Below, piece after piece: positions 1 to 6,183 of a stretch of DNA of 7,952 nucleotides. Source of the stretch: Myxococcales bacterium (GTDB lineage Bacteria; Myxococcota; Myxococcia; Myxococcales; Myxococcaceae); assembly GCA_003153055.1 (NCBI GenBank), contig PMBV01000183.1:65256-73207 (forward strand). Direction: 5' to 3'. Positions within the stretch are counted from its first letter, which is position 1, and the number at the start of each line of letters is the position of its first letter. Position numbers and translations under genes: made by a program. Under the pieces are notes generated by a model. The model was not told where the DNA came from. It made no database searches and worked only from the letters and a program-made list of their open reading frames with translations.

Positions 1-1048
1 CGGTGTACTCGATGATGCGGTTGAGCAGCGTGTCACCGTGCATCGTGAGGGTGAACGACTCCCACTTGTTCTCGTCGACGTTGAAGAAGGTGTTGGGGCG
101 GCCGAAGTCGTCTGCCTTCCGGGCGATGTTCTCCCACAGCGACCAGGCCCCGTCGCGCCGATCGCGGATGAGCTCGGGCGCGGAATCGTTGCTGCCGTAG
201 GTGGCGTCGGCGGCGATCGACCCGAGGGTGAGGAAGCAGGCGTCCTTCGGGGCGAGCTCGATGGTGGACTCTCCGCCCTTGGTGCGAATGTGCAGGCGGG
301 TCGCACGGCGCTTGCCGCCGGCCGACTCGAAGTCCACGTCGGTGACTCGCGTCCCGAACCGCACGTCGACGCCCTGCGCGGTGAGCCACCGCTGCAGCGG
401 AACAGCGACGGAGTCGTACTGGTTGTACACCGTCCGTCGCACCCCGGCGAGCGTGTGCATGCGGGGAAATTCCTGAATGAACCGCAGGAAGTACCGCTTG
501 AGCTCGATGGCGCTGTGCCAGTTCTGGAAGGCGAAGGTGGTGCGCCACATCTGCCAGAAGTTGGTGCGGAAGAAGTGGTCGGAGAACATCTCGTCGATGC
601 GGCGCGCGCCCAGCAGGTTCTCCGGCGTCGCCAGGAGCCGGGTCAGCTCGGCGCGATCAGTGGTGTTGAGCCCGTAGTCGGCGGCCTCGAGGATCTTGGC
701 TCCCCGGCCGATCAACCGCGCGTGGGCGTCGGTCTTGACCCGCTGGTTGAACTCGAGGATCTCCTGACGAACCGTCTTGTTGGGGTCCTCCAACGAGGGG
801 ATGCTCGCCAGGAGGTTCCACAGCGTCTGGTAGGGCTCCTCAGCCAACATCCGCCCGCCACGGGTGACGTAGGCGTCTTGCGTGGGCGCGAGGCTGCCGT
901 CGAGCGAGCCTCCAGCCAACCCGAGCTCTTCGAGGATGTGGATCTGCCGCGCGGGCATGCCAGCGTCACGGATCAGAAACACGGCGGACGCCATCGAGGC
1001 GATGCCACCGCCGACCAACCAGACTTCAGACTCTTTCGCGTTCAACAT
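1..1048 (-). CDS. ohyA: Oleate hydratase (MCRA family), N-terminal part; 3' end beyond left edge
   Basis: This enzyme adds water to the cis-9 double bond of oleic and related free fatty acids, giving 10-hydroxy fatty acids; FAD plays a structural rather than redox role. The frame reads 349 codons from ATG 1048 to the window edge; family members are usually about 570-650 residues, so roughly 55-60% is present. Visible motifs are the Rossmann FAD loop VGGGIAS (residues 12-18), HILEE (37-41), GGSLDG (46-51), RGGRMLAEEPYQTLW (63-77), and further on FFRTNFWQMWRTTFAFQNWHS, RFIQEFPRMHTLAGVRRT and YNQYDS. These strings are diagnostic of the family. The Glu residues after RGGR and the Tyr of YNQYDS lie in regions known to hold catalytic residues, but I did not assign exact equivalents. 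The start is supported by AAAGGGGA nine bases upstream and by the FAD loop beginning at the usual place. The gene diverges from the glycosyltransferase. The role is probably detoxification or modification of exogenous unsaturated fatty acids in the cytoplasm or at the membrane. Confidence 0.95.
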   Translation of the reverse strand, partial: MLNAKESEVWLVGGGIASMASAVFLIRDAGMPARQIHILEELGLAGGSLDGSLAPTQDAYVTRGGRMLAEEPYQTLWNLLASIPSLEDPNKTVRQEILEFNQRVKTDAHARLIGRGAKILEAADYGLNTTDRAELTRLLATPENLLGARRIDEMFSDHFFRTNFWQMWRTTFAFQNWHSAIELKRYFLRFIQEFPRMHTLAGVRRTVYNQYDSVAVPLQRWLTAQGVDVRFGTRVTDVDFESAGGKRRATRLHIRTKGGESTIELAPKDACFLTLGSIAADATYGSNDSAPELIRDRRDGAWSLWENIARKADDFGRPNTFFNVDENKWESFTLTMHGDTLLNRIIEYT

Positions 1049-1056
1049 CAGTACGT

Positions 1057-1064
1057 TCCCCTTT
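1057..1064 (-). promoter_or_regulatory. Ribosome binding site of ohyA
   Basis: The minus strand reads AAAGGGGA, with its G run ending nine bases before ATG 1048. It is a partial Shine-Dalgarno match and supports this start. The rest of the 198-base divergent spacer (1049-1246) must hold promoters for both genes, but I see no convincing -35/-10 pair. Confidence 0.5.
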
Positions 1065-1246
1065 GCTTCGGTTCTCACGACTCGGGCGAGGTGGCCATTT
1101 GGGCGCTCGCTCGCGGTGAAAGGAGGGAGGGCATTCCGGTTTCGGGTCACTCCCCGGGCGACGTCCGGCAGGGTGCGCACCACCCAGGGTCGGAGCCTCG
1201 CTCTTTTTCCACCACGGTCTGAGCGGCGTCTGCCAAGAGCCCGTCC

Positions 1247-2614
1247 ATGGGTCAGGCTCGCGGATATTTCTGGGCGGTGGTGCGACTCGCGCCGGTGGGG
1301 CTGGCGCTCGCCGTTCTCCAGGCCTTCCTCCCCTACGACTGGGATCAAGGCGTGGTCCGCGCGGGCCTCCTACTCGCGCTCGGGAGCCTGCTCGCGGCGG
1401 CCGCACCCCTGGGACGGCGCCTCGCCCGCTTCGAGACGCCGCGCGCGCTGGCGGTGGGCCTCGGTCTTGCCGTGGCCTTCGCCGGCTTTCTCCACGTCCG
1501 TCAGACCGTCTTCAGTATCCGCGGCGACGTGCGCTCCGAGATGGGGGAAATCCACGTGCGCGCAGTGCCGCTCCTGCTCAAGGGCGTCAATCCTTGGTCC
1601 TGGGGGACGGTGCTGGACAGCGGCACCTACCTCGGCCTCTCCGGCTTCGAGGTCGCGCATCGCTGCTTGGGGTGGTCCGGTGCCGAGGCCAAGGGGCGTC
1701 TCGACGCGTTCTGGGGCTCCCTCGAGCTGGAGCAGATGCGCGCGCTGTTTCCGGCGACCCTCGACACTCCCGAGTGCGCCGAGGCGAGGGAGCTGCTGGC
1801 CATGTCTGGCTACAAGTACGGGCCGGTGATGCTGGCGGTGTACGCGCCCTTCGTCCTCGCCTTCGGACGGCCGGGCATCTACCTGTGTCACCTCGCCGCG
1901 CTGCTGGCCATCGCCGCCGCGCTCTGGCGTCTCCTGGGGCGCGGGTGGCGCCCGACAGTCGCGGTCGGCCTGGCGCTGGCCGTGCTGTTCGGTCAGTCGG
2001 TCATTCTCCGCAACACGCTCATGGACTCAGACTGCGACCTCATTCCAACCGCCCTGGGGTGCTGGGGCCTCGTCTTCGCCCTGCGCGATCGGCCCCTGCC
2101 GGCGGGGGTGCTCCTCGGCCTGAGCGTCGGGGCCAAGCTCTTTCCAGGCATGCTGCTGCTGCCGTTGCTCCTCGGCCGTCGCTGGCTTCGTGGGGGCCTC
2201 GGCTTCGGGTTGGCTGTGCTGGTCGGCGTGGGCCCGGCGGCGCTCCTCGACGGCCGAGGGCTGTTCACCAACGTGGTTGGCTTCAACCTGTGGCGGGGGC
2301 CAGACTCGACCTCGCTGGCCTATTTCGTCCCCGAGCGGTTTCGTGTCTGGCTGCTCGCGGCCGCCGGGGTGGTGGCGGTGTCGCTGTGGCTGGGCGCGTG
2401 GTGGCAGCGGTCGAGGCAGGGGCTCCTGGTGGCGACGACGGGGACGCTGCTCGTGTTCCTCGCCTCGGCGAAGATCTTCCACAACAACTATCTGGTTTGG
2501 CTCATCCCCATCTACGGTGCGACGCTCGGTCTCCTGCTGACCGCGGGCCTGGTCCCAGGTTCCGGCCCAGTCGGATCTGACGCTCTGCGCGCCGACGTGG
2601 CCGCCGCCGAGTGA
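1247..2614 (+). CDS. Polytopic GT-C glycosyltransferase, GT87/DUF2029-like
   Basis: This is an integral membrane protein of 455 residues, probably transferring a sugar from a polyprenyl-phosphate donor on the outer face of the inner membrane. About 11-12 hydrophobic segments are visible (for example near 10-30, 36-55, 68-85, 192-230, 236-254, 284-310, 314-334, 366-385 and 414-434). After the third comes GDVRSEMGEIHVRA (93-106), with D94, E98 and E101 where GT-C enzymes carry the catalytic acid in the first extracytoplasmic loop. It is followed by LLLKGVNPWSWG (109-120), like the usual 'LL.G.NPY' sequence. A polar stretch (about 120-188) ends in YKYGPVMLAVYAPF (189-202). AKLFPGMLLLPLLLG (296-310) and SAKIFHNNYLVWLIP (407-421) are also typical. 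ATG 1247 is the only ATG after the in-frame stop at 1220-1222; a weak AAGAG lies seven bases upstream. Acceptor and donor cannot be told from sequence, and no polyprenyl-phosphate sugar synthase lies nearby. Family confidence is good, function low. Confidence 0.8.
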   Translation: MGQARGYFWAVVRLAPVGLALAVLQAFLPYDWDQGVVRAGLLLALGSLLAAAAPLGRRLARFETPRALAVGLGLAVAFAGFLHVRQTVFSIRGDVRSEMGEIHVRAVPLLLKGVNPWSWGTVLDSGTYLGLSGFEVAHRCLGWSGAEAKGRLDAFWGSLELEQMRALFPATLDTPECAEARELLAMSGYKYGPVMLAVYAPFVLAFGRPGIYLCHLAALLAIAAALWRLLGRGWRPTVAVGLALAVLFGQSVILRNTLMDSDCDLIPTALGCWGLVFALRDRPLPAGVLLGLSVGAKLFPGMLLLPLLLGRRWLRGGLGFGLAVLVGVGPAALLDGRGLFTNVVGFNLWRGPDSTSLAYFVPERFRVWLLAAAGVVAVSLWLGAWWQRSRQGLLVATTGTLLVFLASAKIFHNNYLVWLIPIYGATLGLLLTAGLVPGSGPVGSDALRADVAAAE

Positions 2615-2670
2615 CAAGAGGCCAGCGGTCGAAGGTGCCGTGGCCCGGCCGCACGGGGGTTGGACCGACA

Positions 2671-2704
2671 CGGGCCATCGAGCGTGACGCTGCTCGGTGG
2701 CCCG
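2671..2704. terminator. Hairpin between convergent genes, probable bidirectional terminator
   Basis: Bases 2671-2683 pair with 2692-2704: the left arm CGGGCCATCGAGCG starts at 2671 and the right arm CTCGGTGGCCCG ends at 2704. This gives about 13-14 pairs with two G-T wobbles around the small loop TGACGC. It lies 56 bases after the glycosyltransferase stop and 15 bases after the phosphoesterase stop, so it could serve both transcripts. Neither side has a T tract, so intrinsic termination in the E. coli sense is not assured. A second, shorter G+C-rich inverted repeat, CCGGG/CCCGG, lies at 2702-2718. Confidence 0.55.
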
Positions 2705-2719
2705 GGGTCGCGGCCCGGG

Positions 2720-5473
2720 TTACCGGCGATCGTCGGAGTCGAGGTGCCCGACCCGGAACGCTCCATCGTGGTTGACGACGGCCCAAGCCGTCTGGGTGCG
2801 CTCATCGACGCCGTAGGTCCCCAAGTGGTACCCGGTGCGCCACGGCCCGGAGACGAACTTCTTCCTTCCTCCGATGTCGAGATCCACGGCGTTGACCCAG
2901 TGGCCGCGGGAGTCCGCCGCCGACAGCCCGAACGCGCCGTCGCGGCGACCCTCGTGCTCGTAGCTCAGCGAGAGCACGTAGACGTCGGTCTCATCGCTTC
3001 CCATCTCGGTGGCCATCCCCCATAGGTGGAGGGTGCTGCTGGCGGCCCCGCCGGACCGCGGTGACCAGCCGGTGTCGACGGCGTGGCTCATCGGCCGGCC
3101 GCTCCCGTCCTTCTCGACGCTGCCGTTCACTCCTTCGAGGATCCGCGCCTTGGTGCCTTCGAAGGCGTCTTGCACGACGGTGTAGGGCCGTCCTTGGGCG
3201 ACGACGAACTCCTTGCCGTTGAGGCTGGAGCCGAAGGTCTCCCGCTTGGTGAAGTGGAGCGTGGGCGTGGTGGAGATGAGGGACTCGCCACCGGCCAGCG
3301 TGGGGTTCACCACCGCCGAGTAGTAGTCGCCCGTCACCCGAGGGCCATCGACCGTGAAGATGTAGTAGCCGACGGTGTTGAGCTCTTGCGCCAGCGGTGT
3401 CTGCCTGGGGTGGCCGAAGGCGGCGACGTCGTACTTCTCGTCGTTCGAAGGCACGTTCGGGAAGTAGAACTTGCTGCTGTCGGAGGCACAGACCAGCTGC
3501 GTCACGCGCGTGGTGCTTCCATCCGTTGTCCACACCAGGCTGCGATCGTGCATGTGGTCGTGGCCGCCGAGGTAGTAGCGGACCGAGCTCTCCGAGAGGC
3601 TCTTGATGAAGGCGTCAGTGCCAGCCGGGTCGGCGGACGGAGAGGAGCCGAACAAGGTGTCTACGTGGTTCTCGGTGATGAGCCCTTTGTGCCCGAAGAC
3701 GAGGGCGTGGGTGCCCGCCGGGCGGCTCGCGAGCGTCTGCGAGATCCACCCTTGTTGAGCCTGAATGGTATTCTTGGCGCCGTCGAACTGATCGAGCAGC
3801 ACGAAGCGCACGTTCTGGTGGTCGAACGAGTACGTCTTTCCGGCCATCGAGGCGGGGCTGCTGAAGCTGCTCCCTACGAGGAACGGGGCGCCGACGACGG
3901 GCGCGGGCGGCATGGTAGCAGCGTCTGGGTTGACCACCGCGAGCGCGTCGCGGGGAGTGGAGTTGTTCCACCCGGTCTGGGTCTGGGGGAAGACGCGGAG
4001 GAACTCGGGGCCGGCGCCGGAGTCGTGGTTGCCGCGCAGGGGGAAGAAACCGATGTGGGCGTCGTAGAGCGCCTGGGTGTAGCGCGCCCGAATGTCCATG
4101 TTCGCGGCGCTGGACTTGTCGGCGAGGTCTCCCACCGCAACGACGAGGTCGACGCCACGCTCGATGAACTGGTGGTTGACCTGGCTGATGATGTCGATGG
4201 CGCTGGTGCCAGGGTTGCGCCCGTCGTCCGCCTCAGTCCACTGGGTGTCTGCGATGACGCCGAAGCTCCACGGCATGGCTCGGTCATGCGATGGGTGGCG
4301 CACCTGAACCGGCATCGGAAGGACGAAGTCGGAGAACTCCGGCGCTTGATTGAAGGCCCGCTCGCCGTTTCGGCCCGCGTACGCGTCGAGTGTCGGCGAG
4401 TAGGTGCTGAAGTGGATGGTGCCCTCGCGGAGGTCGAACTTCATCAGGCGAAGCCATCCGTCGCCGCCGGCGCCTTGCGATGTGTTGCCCTGGTAGTCAG
4501 TCAGCAACTGGTAGACGGTGTGCCCCGCGTTGTTCTTGTCGATGCGAAGGTTCTCGGACTTGGAGACCTGGTTGACGGTGGAGCCCCAGGCGTGGCCGCA
4601 GAGCACCATGAAGATCTGGTCGTTCGTGGCGATCAGCTTCTCCCAGACGCCCTGGGCGTCATTCCAGCCACCGGGAGCGTTCTTGAGGTACCGCGCGCTG
4701 GCGGGGATTCGGTGGGCCGGGACCGCCAGGGGCAGGCTGTCGTCGGCGTCGGCGGGGGGATCGAGGTACTCGTGGGTGGTGATGATGGTCGGGGAGCCGT
4801 GGTGCGCGTCAATGACGCCCTGAGCCCAGGCCAGCGCCGCGTCACCGGCCTCCATTTCGAGGGCGATGTGCAGGAACGTCTCACCGCCGGCGCGGAAGGT
4901 CTGGTAGCTGGAGAGACCCGGGCTGTGCGCCAGGCCGTCGGAGGCGCCACCATACCAGCGCTTGCCCGCGAAGAATGGCGAGGTGGACCCGAAGGATGCC
5001 TTCCACATGACGTTGCTCTTCAGTGGCTGGTAGCCGTTGGCGGCGGTGTAGCTGTAGTTGTCGTAGTCGTGGTTGCCTGGCGTGAGACTGAAGGGCACGC
5101 CGGAGACAGCCAGGAGATCGATTGCTTCCTTGGCCCGCGCCCATTCCGCGCCAGCGCCGTAGGTGGCATCGCCGGGCGATCCATTGGTGCCATCGCCGTG
5201 TTGGACCACGTCGCCGACGTGGGTGACGAAGGCGAGGTTCAGGCGATGTCGGTTGTTCGCGAGGTACTGGGTCTCGGTCTTGAAACCAACCAGGCTCGCC
5301 GGCTGGGCTTTGTTGTTGTCGACATAGTTCTGGGTGTCTGGAATGACGGCGACGGTGAAGACGTCCTCCCTGTCTCTGTCGTCGTGGGCGCTCGCGGTCA
5401 CCGGAAAGAGCGCGAGTCCGGCGAGGGTGATGCTGACCAGTGCAAAGGGCCAACCCTTCTTCTGTTCAAGCAT
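2720..5473 (-). CDS. Secreted protein with two tandem calcineurin-like metallophosphoesterase domains
   Basis: The 917-residue product starts with a Sec signal peptide: basic KK, a hydrophobic core at about 8-24, and a likely cut after ASA at residue 29, so it is exported. Domain 1 (about 38-390) has DTQNY (46-50), GDVV (D88), GNHD (133-136), THEY (H234) and GHAWG (293-297). Domain 2 (about 400-720) has ADTQW (408-412), GDLAD (D449), GNHD (481-484), FGHKG (H595) and GGHDH (636-640). These are the metal-ligand motifs of the family in the right order, twice. Motif I is DxQ instead of DxH in both, as in CPPED1-type phosphoesterases. Domain 1 ends in GHAW where GHxH is usual, so one metal ligand seems lost; domain 2 keeps GHDH. 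Residues 735-915 form a further, probably beta-rich C-terminal domain I do not recognise. The start is fixed by GGAGGT six bases upstream of the ATG; the stop is TAA. Substrate unknown: a phosphomonoester, phosphodiester or nucleotide is possible. Confidence 0.9.
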   Translation of the reverse strand: MLEQKKGWPFALVSITLAGLALFPVTASAHDDRDREDVFTVAVIPDTQNYVDNNKAQPASLVGFKTETQYLANNRHRLNLAFVTHVGDVVQHGDGTNGSPGDATYGAGAEWARAKEAIDLLAVSGVPFSLTPGNHDYDNYSYTAANGYQPLKSNVMWKASFGSTSPFFAGKRWYGGASDGLAHSPGLSSYQTFRAGGETFLHIALEMEAGDAALAWAQGVIDAHHGSPTIITTHEYLDPPADADDSLPLAVPAHRIPASARYLKNAPGGWNDAQGVWEKLIATNDQIFMVLCGHAWGSTVNQVSKSENLRIDKNNAGHTVYQLLTDYQGNTSQGAGGDGWLRLMKFDLREGTIHFSTYSPTLDAYAGRNGERAFNQAPEFSDFVLPMPVQVRHPSHDRAMPWSFGVIADTQWTEADDGRNPGTSAIDIISQVNHQFIERGVDLVVAVGDLADKSSAANMDIRARYTQALYDAHIGFFPLRGNHDSGAGPEFLRVFPQTQTGWNNSTPRDALAVVNPDAATMPPAPVVGAPFLVGSSFSSPASMAGKTYSFDHQNVRFVLLDQFDGAKNTIQAQQGWISQTLASRPAGTHALVFGHKGLITENHVDTLFGSSPSADPAGTDAFIKSLSESSVRYYLGGHDHMHDRSLVWTTDGSTTRVTQLVCASDSSKFYFPNVPSNDEKYDVAAFGHPRQTPLAQELNTVGYYIFTVDGPRVTGDYYSAVVNPTLAGGESLISTTPTLHFTKRETFGSSLNGKEFVVAQGRPYTVVQDAFEGTKARILEGVNGSVEKDGSGRPMSHAVDTGWSPRSGGAASSTLHLWGMATEMGSDETDVYVLSLSYEHEGRRDGAFGLSAADSRGHWVNAVDLDIGGRKKFVSGPWRTGYHLGTYGVDERTQTAWAVVNHDGAFRVGHLDSDDRR

Positions 5474-5479
5474 GATGTG

Positions 5480-5485
5480 ACCTCC
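5480..5485 (-). promoter_or_regulatory. Strong ribosome binding site of the phosphoesterase gene
   Basis: The minus strand reads GGAGGT, then a six-base spacer, then ATG at 5473. This is close to the ideal Shine-Dalgarno sequence and decides the start. The promoter must lie further upstream in the gap. TATGAG and TACATT are weak -10-like words there, but neither has a convincing -35 partner. Confidence 0.8.
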
Positions 5486-5769
5486 AGGTGATGAATGTAG
5501 TTGCCTGAGACGTCGACGAACCGCCGTGAAGCGAGTCAGCTCATACGCTCGGCGAATGGCGCTCTGGCGAACCGTCGGTGTCGCGGTGGTGGCGTGGGCT
5601 GGTGGCGGAATCGAGCTGAGCAGGCGTTCTGATGTGCGTGGCTGCGGGGCGCTGATGGTTGAGATGTGTCACATCGGCGAGGTCCCGGTCGTGCTCCAGT
5701 TCGATGACCGCTTCAGCGACGTCCTGGTGACGCGTCAGGGGGCAAGTGGTTCGCTTCTTCGACGCGGAG

Positions 5770-5821
5770 CTCCTCGAGACGAGCGATGCGCTCGCATCGC
5801 CGCGAAGCTCGTCTGGGGGAG
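5770..5821. repeat. Nested inverted repeat able to form a 52-base stem-loop
   Basis: The outer arms CTCCTC (5770-5775) and GGGGAG (5816-5821) pair with one G-T wobble. After one mismatch, AGACGAGC (5777-5784) pairs perfectly with GCTCGTCT (5807-5814). Inside, GATGC (5785-5789) pairs with GCATC (5794-5798) around GCTC, leaving GCCGCGAA (5799-5806) as a one-sided bulge. Alternatively GCGATGCG and CGCATCGC (5783-5800) form an 8-base perfect inverted repeat with a two-base spacer. There is no adjacent T tract. It lies 275 bases past the stop of the PLP enzyme and about 300 before the phosphoesterase start. It could be an RNA structure, an attenuator or terminator, or a small palindromic repeat unit. 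Confidence 0.6.
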
Positions 5822-5839
5822 ACAGGTGCTCTTCGGCTT

Positions 5840-6005
5840 CGGTCGAGGCGCAGCGTCTCCCCGGGAGGAAGAACGTCGCCGACGGCAGGAGCTCCACCTC
5901 GACCCTCGCGCCAGGCGTGAGCGGCTCAACGCGGTCGTGCGCGCACCACCTGCCACCGACTCGGAGCTCCGATGGGCGACCCCTGCACATCGTTCGAGCA
6001 GGGCC
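5840..6005 (-). pseudogene. Frameshifted remnant of a CocE/NonD-family hydrolase C-terminus
   Basis: CocE/NonD (X-Pro dipeptidyl-peptidase-like) hydrolases end in a jelly-roll domain with the recurrent pattern 'SHR...D...PLxPGExVxVxIxLxPSATxFxxGExLRLxI'. The minus strand shows this pattern in three pieces. LLERCAGVAHRSSES (about 6003-5959) is in one frame. HDRVEPLTPGARVEVELL and then PSATFFLPG (about 5937-5860) are in the next frame. ETLRLDR (about 5859-5839) is in the third. The second shift falls in a G run at 5859-5862, where one extra G would restore the frame. Neither the alpha/beta-hydrolase core with its catalytic Ser/Asp/His nor the last strands of the domain are recognisable, so this is a fragment of about 55 codons. 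Orientation matches the flanking genes. The middle piece is the strongest evidence; the first piece alone would not be convincing. Confidence 0.5.
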
Positions 6006-6021
6006 CCTGGTTCTGGCGCCG

Positions 6022-6183
6022 TCACCCGCTCTTCGGGATGTTCGCCTGCGCCGATGTGCCCAGCGAACGCGGGGAGGGGATGCAGTGACTGACCGTCAGG
6101 TTCTCCAGGCGGTCTCGGTGCCCCTCGTCGTCGCGGATTTCCTGGCAGTACCTGCAGAAGACGGCTCGCTGGCGAGCGTTGCC
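6022..6183 (-). pseudogene. Possible remnant of a sensor-protein CxxC...IRDDEG tail
   Basis: A 53-codon frame lies between two stops and has no start codon. It contains VFCRYCQEIRDDEGH followed by RDRLEN. Many PAS/GAF sensor and response-regulator proteins end in 'ICxxCKKIRDDxGxWxxLExYIxxHS...FSHGICPEC', which the first half matches well. About 33 residues after the first Cys, where HGICPEC is expected, the neighbouring frame reads FAGHIGAGEHPEERV. The spacing fits, but there is a frame change and the last two Cys are lost. The region overlaps, in another frame, the last ~29 codons of the PLP-enzyme gene. It could be decayed sequence captured as that gene's tail, or a chance match. Confidence 0.33.

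Larger units (their letters stand above)
5474..6095. other. 622-base gap with no intact gene; holds gene debris and an inverted repeat
   Basis: No frame here looks like an intact protein. The longest open frames (5526-6092 plus; 5541-5990 minus) change character along their length and match no family as wholes. Read in three successive minus-strand frames, 5840-6005 matches the C-terminal domain of CocE/NonD hydrolases. The end of a second possible remnant falls at 6022-6095, and a nested inverted repeat lies at 5770-5821. The part nearest the phosphoesterase gene (5474-5769) shows only its ribosome binding site and presumably its promoter. A plus-strand stretch around 5660-5750 (reading VEMCHIGEVPVVLQFDDRF) and the opposite minus frame both look weakly protein-like. 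I cannot tell whether either is real. Confidence 0.6.

Noticed and set aside
1119..1131. A perfect Shine-Dalgarno-like AAAGGAGG on the plus strand in the divergent spacer
   Set aside because: No ATG, GTG or TTG follows at usable spacing (only ATT at 1133-1136), and the frame closes at 1222. It is probably a chance purine run.
38..1222. A 394-residue plus-strand open frame opposite ohyA
   Set aside because: No domain is visible, and the opposite strand encodes an unmistakable oleate hydratase.
1594..2580. A 328-residue plus-strand frame inside the glycosyltransferase gene, and a 214-residue minus-strand frame at 2027-2671
   Set aside because: Both are Arg/Ala/Pro-rich shadows with no hydrophobic pattern or motif; the 1247-2614 frame has a coherent membrane topology.
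3083..5491. An 802-residue plus-strand open frame opposite the phosphoesterase gene
   Set aside because: It is rich in V/G/A/E/R with no recognisable motif and lies antisense to a gene with a complete set of family motifs. Long antisense frames are expected from strong G/C third-position bias.
5526..6092. A 188-residue plus-strand open frame in the gap
   Set aside because: There is no clear ribosome binding site, its second half is Arg-rich shadow-like sequence opposite the hydrolase remnant, and no family is recognised.
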